Origin: Limnomonas spitsbergensis
Lineage: Eukaryota; Chlorophyta; Chlorophyceae; Chlamydomonadales
NCBI GenBank assembly: GCA_037349105.1
Contig: JAYJMM010000109.1
Coordinates: forward strand, 3,614,001-3,678,000
Reading direction: 5' to 3'
Length of the DNA stretch: 64,000 nt
Position numbers and translations under genes: made by a program. The notes beneath the pieces were generated by a model. It ran no database searches and was not told the origin of the DNA. It was given only the letters and a program-made list of their open reading frames with translations. How positions within the stretch are numbered: position 1 is the stretch's first letter; each line of letters starts with the position of its first letter. Positions 35,511 through 47,900 of the stretch are shown piece by piece.

Positions 35511-37729
35511 TGGCTTCACGGCGGAGAGCCGTGGTGAGTGGTATCCGCGCCCATTCACATACTTGCATCGTCTCATCTATCATCCTTGACGTCGTCGTAG
35601 GCAGTCTCAGCGAGTAACCTCCGGGTCATGATTGCTGGTGCCCCAGCTGCAGGCAAGGACAAGGGACTGTAGGAATGGGAGCTTTGACTGGGCTGCAGCT
35701 GGGGCAACGCGGGTTTGAAGCACAGATCAGGCTCCTAGATCTTGAGGAGTCAGTCTCAGCAGGCGACTGAGATGCTTCAACTACCATACCAGCAAATCTT
35801 CTTACTGATACCATACTGGTATGATAAGAATGATAATGACATGCAGTCCAACCACTCTGGACTCAGTATTTTTCAGTTAGTGCCCTGCTGGCCTCCTGGC
35901 TCCATGCGTGATACCTACCGGTACCGCTGAGGTGATTGTATCTACAATTCGCAGGAAAGGGGACTTAATGTGAAAAAATAGTAGAAAAGGTGCGTAGAGT
36001 TGAGGGCAAATGGGCCGACTGCTAAGTTTGAATGTGAAATTTGAATTGCAATTCTTATTTCCAACTGCTGTGAGTCCGGGAGCGGAATCTCTCGTCCTGT
36101 ACCGTATTAGTCATGCAGCATTGCTGTTCCCAGCATATTTTCTACGGTATCCCCAAAGTGAGATTCATTGAAGATTTCAGAGGTCTGAAACTATTGATAA
36201 ATGCGATGCTGTCCATTCATGATTCATGAAGTACAATCTGGTCCATATCTCTGTGGGCGACTTGCTGCGCGATGAGGTCAAGGGCGGAACTCCAGCAGGC
36301 AAGTTGCAGCAAAATCGAGGGTATTCAGGTGACCCCTGAAGGTGACCACGAAGTCCTGCATTGTAGCCTACCAGTACTTTCGGGAGGGGAGGACTTTCAA
36401 GATCAAATTCAAAAAGTGTGGAGAGATCATAAAATTGGAGGATTGTTTGGAAAGTCTTAAACCGTCACACCTCACCTGAAGTACTCAAGCAAATTGCTGT
36501 GGTACCTCTATCAGGCAAGAAGGCCAAGGACTACATGGAGCAAGGCGCCCTTGTTCCTGATGAGGTGGTGGTGGACATGGTCAAGTTGAGGCTGGCACAG
36601 GGCGATGTGCAGCGCAGAGGCTGGCTGCTGGACGGCTACCCACGCAGCGCACCCCAAGTAGAGGCCATTGAAAAAGAGGGCATTCGCCCTGACATTTTCC
36701 TCCTCATAAACGTGGGTGCTTATTGCCCGGGAAAATGTGGATGCTAATTGCCTGGAAAGGGCATCAGCTTATGACGGGTGCAACTCAGCCTTTGTGTTGT
36801 ATCAGTATCAATAATCCAGCCCATATCGCAAATTAGTCTTATCTCATTGATTAGCTTGGAGTGCAGCACACGTTAATGAGATTGGCATCCATTAGTTTGA
36901 GGTGCGTGTGCAACTGTGCATATTACCAGACCTCACCCCCGCCCCTGCAGGTTACGAACAAGGTAGGTGTGCATGTCACTGGGCCTCACCCCCTGCCTGC
37001 AGGTCCCGGACAAGCTCCTCGTTGAGCGTGTGGTGGGGCGGCGCATGGACCCCGTCACTGAGAACATCGAACACATGAAGTTCAAACCTCCGCCTGCAGA
37101 GGTGATCAGCAGGCTGGTCCAGCGCAGTGATGATACCGAGGAGAAGGTGGGGTGAAGCGGTGCGGGGGGGGGCATGTTTATGCTCCGTGCATGCGCAATA
37201 CCAGTCCCCTTCTTGTGTTGGAGAAAATGAGCTGATTGGGCTGCTTTCACATGACTGCTACATTTTCTCCCACCGCAAGCCCTCACTGCCATGTGTCTCC
37301 TTGCATGCCTGGTAAATATCATCCTAGCTGCTGATCCTGTATTTCTTTTTTGCCTTACATTTTTGGTGCAGTGCTTGGTGAGGTTGAATGCATACCACAA
37401 GAATGTTGACGCTGTCGTTGGCTACTACAAGACATCATGGTGGAGGTGAGATGTTTCCCGACCACAACCCAATTGAGTTCTCATACTCCTGAAGTGGCTG
37501 GCTTCATCGCTAGTGCAAAATCTGCGCCGTGATTCTTTTGGCATGACAGTTTATGTTGTGGTCTCCTCAGGTGGATGGCAATCGTAGCATGGACATCGTA
37601 TTCGACAACATTTGCCAGGCCATTGATGCTTGTGCGGCGGGCAAGGATCCCCTGGAGGTGAAAAGGTTTTTTAAACGAATCAAACATGGAGAGGGAGGCC
37701 CAGAGAGCATGCTGGGATTACATTTATAA
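35511..37729 (+). CDS. ADK: Adenylate kinase-type nucleotide kinase, organellar type; reading frame appears broken
   Basis: Adenylate kinases interconvert ATP + AMP and 2 ADP. Recognised exons: 35511-35533 and 35601 to about 35670 (Arg/Ala/Ser-rich lead, then RVMIAGAPAAGK, the P-loop start), about 36231-36298 (YNLVHISVGDLLRDEVKGG), 36515-36711 (KKAKDYMEQGALVPDEVVVD, RRGWLLDGYPRS), 37003-37146 (VPDKLLVERVVGRRMDPVT), 37372-37445 and 37571-37729 (VDGNRSMDIVFDNICQAID). The intron 36299-36514 has GC-AG ends. Two problems are seen. After the P-loop Lys the sequence reads DKGL and a stop instead of GTQC, and no exon with TQCE was found. In 37372-37445 the frame is one base short: adding one base at about 37431 would give YYKDIMVE joined to VDGNRS, as in the family. 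It may be a pseudogene, or the assembly may have base errors. The family identity is firm. Confidence 0.8.
35639..35706. repeat. Perfect 14-bp inverted repeat at the P-loop exon
   Basis: The arms tgccccagctgcag (35639-35652) and ctgcagctggggca (35693-35706) are exact reverse complements with a 40-base spacer. The left arm encodes part of the adenylate kinase P-loop (GAPAAGK). The right arm is in the presumed intron. A foldback could hide the exon end or its donor. Confidence 0.9.
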
Positions 37730-38520
37730 CACAAGCTATGGAATAGTCCATGCCACGGCGAGCAGTTTTGGACATCTTTGTTCCCGACTACATGGAAGCT
37801 CTTCCACTGTCGTTTCTGAATGCATGCCTCTTAATTCTCTGCTTACAGGCTTTCTGTCAGCAGGTGCCAGAAGCTGATGAATGCCGGTTGTATGAATGAT
37901 GTGTGAAGAAAGTGCAACCTGTTGATTTGAAGTTCATGTGCGTGCTGGTCTGTGAAGATCAACAATACCCTGACAGTTAAATATCATGATTTGCAGCCAC
38001 TCTAGTTGGCAATAGCTATGAGCCACATGTTTGCCCGCTGCAGAAATATCGGTGGGTTTTACACATGCAATGCTCAGTCAGTCCTGTTCCAGTGATCCCA
38101 TGGTCAAAGAGTTGTGAATCTTCAAGTTTTCAGCTGAGGTGGCTGCCAGAAACTGAGTGGCTAGCCATTGGCCCATTGCGCTGTTGCGCATACATACCGG
38201 TAGCTGATGCCGGGTAAGAACTGCAACTCGAGGCATAGATAGCAAGCATCCGTATTGGTTTCAATTTTCTAGTACATACATGAACCTTGATTCAGCTGAA
38301 TACGGACCTGCCTGGGGTCCTTGTCAACGGAGATGGAATTTCACTATTTCAGGTCACCTGCCTAGAGGTGGTACCGGCACACTTGCAGTACGGGTACGTG
38401 TTCTGAAGGTTCGTCTCCTCTGGTCAGCGGAAGCAGAATATTTCTTTGTTACAGAACCTTAAATTCATTTGCATTTAATACGACCGAGGAGGGCCTCCTC
38501 GACTTGGGAAGTTCGTAAAT
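37730..38520. other. Intergenic region between adenylate kinase and dynein p28 genes
   Basis: This should hold the adenylate kinase 3' UTR and the p28 promoter. No further coding exon was recognised. Nothing else stands out. Confidence 0.6.
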
Positions 38521-39911
38521 ATGATCCCTCCTCTTCAATCCCTCGTAAAATATGACAATTCAGTATTAGTTAGCGCAAGCAAAGGCAAGAGCAAAGGCAA
38601 TAATGTCACCGGCAAGAAGGTGCGTTAGGCACATGTTCAAGGCAGATGTGCGCGGATTGAAAATTTGCCGCGGTTCGGATTTGGTTATGGAATTAGCGTG
38701 TTATGAATTAATTTTCTTACAGGGCTCTTTGCCGCCTGTGGAGCAAAAGCCTGGCCTTACGCAAACCGAGGACATCCTGAACTCGATTCTACCTCCGAGG
38801 TAAGCAGAGCTCTAGTATAACATTTTGCGAACCTCAGTTCTGACGTAGATATGGTCTGCAGGGAATGGACCGAGGAAGGCCAGCTCTGGGTTCAATATGT
38901 CTCCAGCACTCCGGCCACCAGGCTCGATGTGATTAATCTCCAGGAAAAATTGGATCAGCAGCTGCAGCAGCGTCAGGTATGCTCTAAAACACAGCTCCAT
39001 ATGATGGCATGCATGTCTGCATCAGTGCCTGCTGCTGACCCATGGTCCATGCGCATGATGGCGTAGGCACGCGAAACAGGTATCTGCCCGGTCCGCGAGG
39101 AGCTGTATGCACAGTGCTTTGACGAGCTCATCCGGGAGGTGACCATCAACTGTGCCGAGCGTGGACTCCTGCTGCTGCGAGTGCGTGATGAGATGAGAAT
39201 GACAATTGCTGCCTACCAGGTGCGATGCGGGGGCAAGTACATGCGGGTGCTCCATGGCTGATACCATGGTTGAGAATAACCGTAATCAATCAGAGATTAT
39301 GTCTACCATGCGCTGCTGATCATTTTGGGCTTTCAAGCAGTGGGGACAGGGCACAGAAATATATATTTGGGTAAATTGAGTAAATGACCCACTGTCTTGC
39401 TGCAGACATTGTACGAGTCTGCTGTCGCATTCGGAATGCGCAAAGCGCTGCAGACTGAGCAGGGCAAGAACGAGATGGAGGCCAAGATCCAAACTCTAGA
39501 GGGCGATGTTAAGGACCTGGAGCGTCAGGTGCGGCCTGTTCTGTTGTACATGGTCTCATAGACTCACACACCTGCAAAAAACAGCCATGCAAATATCTTT
39601 AAACTACCATAGGATATGCTGATCTAACTCATGCATTATAACTTCCCACATCAAAAACAAACTTCATGTGATTTCCCTTCAGAGATTCCCCCGGTTGCAA
39701 CTGACTTGCGTGTATGGAATCACAGGTGCAAGAATGGAAGCTCAAGAGTGAGGCCATTGAGAAGCGCGAGAACGAGCGCCGTGAGGCTGAGGCCAAGAAG
39801 CATAAGGAGGAAGTGCAGTATCTGGAGAACTTTGCCAAGACACTGAAGCAACAGCTTGAGGCCTTCCTGGTTCCGGGCAAGAAACCAGCAACAGCTGCGG
39901 CTCCCTCGTAG
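38521..39911 (+). CDS. IDA4: Axonemal inner-arm dynein light chain p28 (DNALI1 type)
   Basis: p28 is a light chain of single-headed inner-arm dyneins, where it works with actin to place the motors on the flagellar outer doublets. Exons: 38521-38619, 38723-38799, 38862-38976, 39067-39219, 39406-39528, 39726-39911. They sum to 753 nt, 250 residues plus TAG, the family's usual length. It starts MIPPLQSLVKYDNSVLVS, followed by a Lys/Gly-rich patch. The middle has the highly conserved TEDILNSILPPREWTEEGQL, STPATRLDVINLQEKLDQQL, CPVREELYAQCFDELIREVT and CAERGLLLLRVRDEMRMTIA. The C-terminal half (about residues 150-235) is a Lys/Glu-rich coiled coil. All splice sites are GT-AG. It shows that the organism has motile flagella at some stage. 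Confidence 0.97.
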
Positions 39912-40711
39912 AGCAGCGCATGGCTTACTCGCCCTTTCCCTACACTGTAATGGAAGGTCCAGTCTTTATTTTTGCAATATATTTGGTGGTATCGGCCTTT
40001 GCTTGTGATGTTAGATCCCCCATGTTTCTGTGAACTACATCTGCACAACACAACATTTTAGGTCTGCCTACAGACCTGAGTTCTGAAGTTCAGGATTTTG
40101 ATTTACCCTTTTAATGCTGTGCCTTATGGCAGTTATAAGTTTGTGACTGGAACTGATTACTATTCTGGCAGACTTAAACTTGATCCCATGGCTCAAGATA
40201 TCCCACGGTGAACCTGATGCTACATATGAATTGAATAATATGTCAGAAGCCCAAGTAAGCCCAGGTCACGCAAGGGACCTGAACTGGTGAACCTATGTTT
40301 TATCATCTCACACTGTCAGCGTGCAAATGCTTGAAACAGTCACTACCGGTACTACCAAATGAAACGACGTTGCCATAAGGATAAGTCATGCATGAAACTA
40401 TCACACTGGGTCCCAGAATGGTGGCCTCAGGGAGCTCGTGTCCGGAAGAAACATGCTAGTCAAGAATTCGTACTATTGTGCATGGCTGAGAAACGTGTAC
40501 AATGTAGAAAAGGCTGCAGTGGGGATGCAGTTAATACGCAGATTCACCTCTGTCGCTAGGCTTCACTGTTCCTGCTTAATACATTTTGAAAGGCTCATCA
40601 TCCATATCATGACCGGGAGCAATCCAGGAATGGCTGGATGTCCCGCTCTAATCGATGAAGATCCTGCAAACAGAGGTGATGGTTGTGACAGTATCCAATG
40701 CACAGCACATT
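39912..40711. other. Convergent intergenic region with p28 polyadenylation signal
   Basis: This lies between the stop of p28 (+) and the stop of the minus-strand coiled-coil gene. It holds both 3' UTRs. No gene was recognised. Confidence 0.6.
39946..39950 (+). terminator. Probable polyadenylation signal TGTAA for p28
   Basis: TGTAA is the usual polyadenylation signal of chlorophyte nuclear genes. It occurs 35 bases after the p28 stop codon, in the context cactgtaatgg. Confidence 0.6.
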
Positions 40712-43700
40712 TCATGTACACCTAAAGCAAGTGGCATTTGATGGAGCTTGAAGGAGCTCAGGTGATAAGATGGCAAGGAGCACCAGAACCTGCCATAGTG
40801 CCAAAGCTACAACACAAGCTACTAGGATCTTAAGGGTGACAGCAAAAATGCCCCACCTGCATATCAGCCAACCGCAAGGCCTCCAAAGCTTGCATTCTAC
40901 GGATCTGCAACAGGAGCGCACGCTGCGCCGCCAGCTGTTCGCCCCTGGCTGAGGCCAGCAGCGTTCTCGACTGTTGCTCCAGGTACTGAGACTCCACCGC
41001 GGCGTCTTTCAGGCAGGTTCTGATCTGCACCAGCTCGGACACAGCTGCCTCCAGGGCTGCCTCCTGGGACAAGCTGGCATGCTGTGATGACCATGCACCT
41101 TGGGACGCAGCCTTCCGGCTGGCGATGAACAGCTGATCAGCACTGGAGGCCCTAGATTCTACCAGCTGAAGCTGAAGGCCGGTCACTTCAGCACGTAGCA
41201 CCTGCAATCATGCAGTGCTCCAGCAGTTATAATCAGACCCCTGCACAAATTATCATGCAGTTATCGCCCTCCAGTTTATTCAGCTCCATCTCTCAAGCCC
41301 TGCCGCTGTTTTAGTGCCTGGCAGTAATCACCTCAATCGCCTGCTCTGCTGCCAGGAGCTGCTCCTCGTGGGCCAGCTTGTCTCGCTGCAGCCTCGCATT
41401 CTCTCCAAGCAGCCCGTGCAGCTCCTCCACATACTTGACCAGCTCCTCTCTGGAACGCATGCAGCGAGATGTCGCATTGCTGGCTTGCTGCTGCAGGGTC
41501 GCCTTGTTCTGCTGCACTGCCACCAGGGCTGAGTGCAGCGCCTGCCTGTCTGCATTGAGGGACTCTACCTGAGACCTGGATCCAGATGACAAGATTTTCA
41601 GTCAGAGGATCCGGCAATCGGCTGCATCCGGACTGCAAATGCAAGGACGGCAATGTTTCCAAGCTGATACCAGGAGACCAGGAGACCAGGATACCAGGAG
41701 AACATAGCGTGCAGCTCCACAAATACAGCTGCCACATGTTGACCTGCACACCGGGGTGAGCCAGGCGCCAGTCACTCGGGTTGCATGCAAGCCATGCGAG
41801 CGGCAGTGATCATGATAGAAGGCACGGCCTCACCTGAGCTGCGTCATTTCCCTTTCAGCTTCCTTAAATGCGGTGATATGGCGTAGATGCTGCGCGGGCT
41901 CGTTAGCATGGCCTGCTACTACTGCCTGGCTATTGGCTGTTGAGCCGTCTCTCAAACGCTTGCACTGTGTCTCCATTATTGCCATTCTCTTGCTGAGCTG
42001 GTCAATGATCCGTAGCTGGTCTTGAGCCTGTGCAGAGCATGGGCAAATGTTTGGAACAGCAGTGAGATTGCACTTCAATTTCCAGGGCAGGGCAAGGGGT
42101 GGAACACAAGGGGTGGAACACAAGTGCCAGTTTGCTTGGCAGCAGACTGGCACCTCATTTTTTGCAGCTAAGCGCTAGAAGAGTGAAGACCAGAGCAAAC
42201 CGCATGTTCATCCAATGAAAACAGTTATTGAGAGGCAGACATTGGCAAAGAAATCAAATCAAATCAAACCCAATGAGGATCAGAGATCACACTGACTGAT
42301 ACATATTTGCTGATGCGCACCTGGCGCTCAAGAGCAGCCATTCCTCTGTGGACCTCGGCCTCGGCTGCCTGCTTGATCTGAGATACCAGTTCGTGCATGT
42401 GCTGCTTCAATGTGGCCATGGCGGCCCGGTGCTGCTGTTCGAGGGCTTCCAGGCTGGCTTTGTTCTCCCTTTTCGAGAAGTCTACCTCAGCCTCTCTCGT
42501 CGGGTCATGCAAGTGCTGCTTCAATGTGGCCATGGCGCCCCGATGCTGCTGTTCGAGGGCTACCAGGCTGGATTTGTTCTCCTTTTTCAAGAAGTCTGCC
42601 TCAGCCTCCCTCGTCGGGTCATGCCGCTTGTCCTGAATACTGAAACGAGGGGTACTTCTGGCGTAAAAAGGGTGCCCAGCTGCAGTGTGACTAAGGTACC
42701 AGGAGGCTAGTGAGCCTTCGTAGGGAAAAAGGGACCCCTGATAGGGATACTGGAATTTCAAGAAGTTTCACGGCGAGTGGATCTATAAGAAGAGTGTACA
42801 AGCATCTGCACCTGATTCTTTCGCTACAAGCGAATCCATTCAAATTCTTGAGACAGCTGGGCGCACTAGCACAGCACAGACTCATTGGCTATGAGAAGCC
42901 AAAGTGACTAACTTCCTCACCGTCCATCTGTTGTAAAGGGCGGCGATGTTGCCCGCTTTTGAGCGGTCGGAGATTTGAAGGGGGATTGGACAGGTGAGCG
43001 AGACGAAGGTGACCAGGGCGGTTGTGTGCCTCGCCTCGCCCGTCCTGGCTGCTGTTTTGACACGCCTTGCCTTGCAAGGCAGGCTGCCTGCTGCTTGCAC
43101 TTATCATTCAATGCTAGGACGAGCTCCTCCAAATCTTTCTGCACATTATTGCTCCTGAAAAAAGAATTCAGAAAAGAGAGGCAACATGAACGGCAGGCAC
43201 AGAAAGGTAGATCGGCAGGTGTACCAGGGGAAGGCGCACCAGGAGCACCCTTGATTGACATGCACTTTGCCAGCAAGTAAATCTCTAGCGAATAGAGGTA
43301 TGGCCAATCGCTTGCGGAGCGATGGTCTTCAAAGCATGCAGTCGATTCTCCACCACACTTTGGAATGTTTGGCACTCTCGCGTGCCATGCCTCTTGCCTG
43401 TCAGCGATCTGCCATGGCCATCATGATCAACACAAGCTACTGCTCGGTGGTTGTGTGTTAGTTGCTAGCCCAGGGGGGTCACTGGTGTTCGCTCGCTGCC
43501 CTGGCGTATTTAGTGCCTGTACCGGTTTACGGGCACATGCCCCATGCATCAAATGTGATGCTTTGTTGGACTGTAAAAACTTCACAAGGTCCCTACTAGT
43601 GGCTAGGATATTGCTTCGACCCTCTCCATCCGCGCCAGGTGAGAGCTCCTGGTCTATGACCTCAGGCCCTCAACAATCTAACCAATTAGGGCAGGCCATT

Positions 43701-43894
43701 CTCATGAGCATTCAAACTTGCCTGCTCAGTTCCTCGTCTTGTTCCCGAGTCAGCAGCTTCATACCAGAGATTTCCTCTCTCAATGTCAGGATCTCCTGAT
43801 CCTGGTGCTCAGCTTGATGAAATGCTTCAGACAGTCGGTATTCCAGCGCCCTGCGCTCAGTCTGGGATGCAGCGTTTATTCCAGTGCGCGCCAT
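40712..43894 (-). CDS. Coiled-coil protein, family not recognised
   Basis: Exons on the minus strand: 43894-43722, 43154-42921, 42639-42321, 42027-41834, 41575-41332, 41201-40857, 40789-40712. They sum to 1587 nt in frame (528 residues plus stop). It begins MARTGINAASQTERRALEYR and is almost entirely heptad-type coiled coil, rich in Gln, Glu, Ala, Leu and Arg. A Ser/Pro/Arg-rich break follows residue about 100 (SPSSRSPVQSPFKSPTAQKR). A 38-residue segment beginning HDPTREAE is duplicated in tandem. The last exon (78 nt) is the least certain. The intron 43155-43721 has GC-AG ends, required by frame. Two small exon-like stretches upstream (44384-44343, NHLLGQLLQDVQ; and about 44555-44512) suggest that the gene may start earlier. 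A basal-body or flagellar role would fit the length and coiled coil but is only a guess. Confidence 0.75.
42396..42623 (-). repeat. In-frame tandem duplication, 114 bp (38 codons) x 2
   Basis: Copies 42623-42510 and 42509-42396 lie within one exon of the coiled-coil gene. The encoded copies, from HDPTREAE to ATLKQHL or ATLKQHM, differ at about seven positions. The duplication keeps the reading frame but 38 is not a multiple of seven, so it shifts the heptad phase. Confidence 0.93.
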
Positions 43895-44985
43895 ACCACC
43901 TTAGGAAGGCTGATGGGCAGCCACCACTGGGCCATATGGGACCAGAGCTTGACAGACCTACGCCCCAAGCAGCAGGCTTGATGCTCCAGGCCCCCATGGC
44001 CCTAGTGTAGCGTCCCTGGATGCTATTGAGTCTGTACAGATGTACAAACAGTAACCTATATTATGGACAGTGTATTGTATCTTGAGGATATGTTGAGGAG
44101 ACATTGACAGTACTGAGCGAGGCGGGGCTCGTTACACTGAGACATTCTAATCCGTATTCAACGTTATAGCAGAGCGCTACACCTAGGACATAATATAGCT
44201 GAGTTGTAGCTGAGGCACCCTAAATAGACACTGCTAGGATGCCATGATGGGCTTCAGGCCATTGTAAATCCCTCAGAATGAGATAAATTAGCCACTGCGA
44301 ACCTTGGTAAGATATTCCAGGTCAGCCACGTGTTCAAATTAATCACCTGGACATCTTGTAGCAGCTGCCCCAGGAGGTGATTCTCTGAACAGCACCATTC
44401 AATCGGCAATTCAACCATTTGGCAGGCTGTGCATACCGTAAAGTGACATCAATTGCATCCTCACTCCTGTTTATAAAATGATGGGGCAGCAAATGAGATG
44501 ATCGCTCACCTGTCTTGAACTCTTTCAGCTTTTCCTCCAGCTGCGTCCAGTAGTGTCACATGGAGTAAGTCTGTAGTGACCATGCAGTGACGTGAGACAA
44601 ACAAGGTAAGCTCACATTATCCTTGCTGACGTATGGCTGAGGTATTCCCCATGGCCTCCTTGGGTTAAGCCCCTCGTTAGGAGAGGCTGCTGGGGTGGGA
44701 GCCAGAAAACCTCTTTGAAAAACCATTCGAAAAAGGCGCCAAGCTGCACATTTAACACGGCGCTTTTAACATGTCCAAACGTAACCACAAATATAGTCCT
44801 TCTCTCTATCCTCTATGCTATCCTTTCTGGTCAAACCTTGCTTCATGACGTACGGATCCCCTGGTATGGATGGTGCATCATACTGTTCCGCCCTTTCTTT
44901 TGGCTTTCGGAGCCGAACGGTTGTTGGTGCTTACAGGGCGGCGACCTGCAAGAGCCACCACTCAACCCATAGGGGCACGACTAAC
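43895..44985. other. Region between divergent coiled-coil and DUS1 genes
   Basis: This holds the upstream regions of both genes. On the minus strand 44384-44343 and about 44555-44512 look like small exons: each is flanked by acceptor- and donor-like sequence and encodes coiled-coil residues such as QLEEKLKEFKT. They may be 5' exons of the coiled-coil gene. On the plus strand an open frame continues upstream of the DUS1 ATG to ATGs at 44845 and 44815, so DUS1 may start earlier. Confidence 0.5.
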
Positions 44986-47900
44986 ATGACAGAGGCAGAG
45001 GCGGCGTCGGAGGTCACTCCAATGCCTGGCTCTGGGAAGCAAACGGTCGAACACGCTGCCAAAGCCTGGGCGTTTTTCAAAAGCCTCGGAAGCCCGAAGT
45101 ACCACGTGGCACCAATGGTCGATCAGGTGATTTAAACATGCATGCATGGTAATTTGGGTGCAGTGTTGGCTCTGTGCCCTCTGCATGCAGCCTGCTGGTC
45201 ATGAGGAGCAGAACGTCCCTGCAGCTTCTCACCATGGACAAGGGAGCACTGAAGACCCATGCAGATGTCCTCCATCTTTGAGGACAATTGCCCCCGCTTG
45301 CTGAAGCCCTGACCTGCTCCCCCATGACAGTCAGAGCTGCCCTTCCGAATGCTCTGCCGGGAGAATGGAGCCACCTGTGCATACAGCCCCATGCTCCATG
45401 CCCGCCTGTTTGCTCAGGACCCAAAGTACAGGTGCGGCGCGTCACCGTATTTACTAGGCCTCTGGTAGTAAGCAGCTAAGTAGGAGCAGTAATTATATTC
45501 GGGGGGGAAACAATAAGCTCATTCGTCAGCTGCAGCCTGCCTCACCGACCGAGTGACAGAACTGTGTTGACAGCAGTGTTGTTTCTAGTGTGCACCAGGG
45601 CACCTTTGGGGAGTGGCCGGTCAGCCTAAACAATGCCAGAGGGGACCAAACCTTGACCAGCCTATGGACGGCTGTGCAAGGGACAGGGCTTTCTGTGCTC
45701 AGCCCGAAGCATCAGTGTGACTGAAGCCTGAAGCACCCTGAAAGGAGCAATGGTTGACAGGCTGCAGTACACGTCTACTCACGCTTTGCTACCTAGCTGT
45801 CCCCCAGGCCACCGCCCCTCCCTCCTAACCTATTTGTCCTGCCTACAGAACAGATTGCTGGTCAACCTGCCCGACTGACCGACCCCTTCTGGCCCAGTTC
45901 TGTGCCAATGATCCAAACTACCTTGTCCAGGCAAGTGGTTCCCTTTGATATACCATCCTGCCCTGCCGCCTACCGCTGTTGCTGCTCTGCTTTATCGAAA
46001 CAACTGGCATCAGAATGCACGCTGAAGAAGGTCTGCCTGCTGACCGTGCAGGCCGCAAAACTCATCGAGAAGGACTGTGACGCGATTGACATCAACTTTG
46101 GATGCCCTCAACGTATTGCAAAGTGAGCACCTTGCCTTTAGCAGACGAAAGTGTGCATGATGAGTGGGGTGGATCCTGAGAATAACAGATGTACCCATGT
46201 TTGTCCAGCTCTGGGATCCAGTCATGTCATGCAGCCTTACACTCACTTCCCCTACCAGAAGTCGTTTTCACTCATACTGACATAAGAAAGTTCACTCATG
46301 CTGACTTCGAAACATTCACTCACAGCATCCACTGATAATATTCACTTGTGAATCTGAAACATTCGCTAACAGGCGCGGCTTCTACGGGGCTTTCCTCATG
46401 GAGGACCTCTCCCTCATTGAGCAGCTGGTGAAGGAGTTATCGCAGGTCAGTAGTGTAAGCAGGGGGTGCAACCTGTCACAGACTCAGATTACCAAGCAGT
46501 CCATGCAAAATCTTGGTTATCTTCTCCTTTTCCCTCAAAATGAGAAGAAGCGCTTTACAAACATGCAATCCATCTCGTTATATTGGTTAAAAGACAGTTG
46601 CAAAGTTCTTTTTGAAGTGGTCTGCTTGCGGGTTTTCAAAAAGACCTTGCAGGATAGGTCAGGCTGTGGAGTCCTTGCCTAGTGCAAGGCAATCACGCTA
46701 CGCATGGCGTTTTGCATTCTGCAGCTTGCCATGCCATCGCCTGGTCCTACATGGCATCACTTTGCAGTGCCCCAACCAGAGGGCCCAACTAGGGGGCCCA
46801 AACCAGGGGGCACCAACTGTTGATAAGGGACTTCGGCGTAGGCCCAACCTTCACTTGCCCTTATGAGAATTTGGCACGCACGGAATGATGCCCTGTCCCT
46901 TGGCCATCAGGGGATTTCCATTCCAGTGACGTGCAAGATCCGGATCTTCCCAGAGATTGAGAAAACCTTGGCCTACGCCCGCATGGTAGAGCGCTCTGGC
47001 TGCAGCATTCTGGCCGTGCACGGAAGGACCCGCGACCAGAAGGATAACAGCGGCACACGTGCTGACTGGGACGCCATCAAGGCCGTTAAGGAGGTGGGGC
47101 GGAAGGGAGAGAAGCCAGGGAGATGATGTGTGTGCGTGATGTGGAGGGTGCATGCCCGCAGGGCCCTGCGTAATGCTCGGCAGCGTGGGGCTGGCAGGGG
47201 ATGAGCAAGCTCAACTCCAGCTACCATGCATAGCCAGGACTGTGTAGGGGGGGCGTCTTTGTTCGGTTGGCAGAAATTTCTGATGGAGTGAGAGGGGACG
47301 GAGAGACGGGGAGGGGATTGCAGTACAGTCGGCGCATGTTTGTCTAGTTCAGCAGAGTTTTCTCCTGAAAGCAGATGCCCAAGCGCATTTTTTGACATAT
47401 CGAAAAGCTCCCCACCCCAGCAGTTTCAGCCACTTAGCCCAGTGCGGGGGCCCCCATGCTTGCAGTGGCGATTTATCCCTGCTGTAATCTGGTATCATGA
47501 CCTCCCCTGCTGCAATCTGGTATTATGACCTCCCCTGCTGCAATCTGGTATTATGACCTCCCCTGCTGCAATCTGGTATTATGACCTCCCCTGCTGCAAT
47601 CTGGTATCATGACCTCCCCTGCCAAGTCCCCGCTCACACGATAGCCCTCCCCTGATGGTCGCAGGCGCTGTCCATCCCCGTGCTGGCCAACGGCAACATC
47701 CGCAACCTCAAAGATGCGGACGCCTGCATGGCCTACACGGGCTGCGATGGAGTGCTGTCTGCTGAGTCGCTGCTGGAGGATCCCGCCCTCTTCTCGCCGT
47801 CTAGAGCGCTCCCTGGGGTGAGTGAACAGGAGTGCAATGAGCTTTGAACTTGTAAGACGTCAAGGGGCCGGGCTGCTCATCTCTGTTCATTTCGTCTGAT

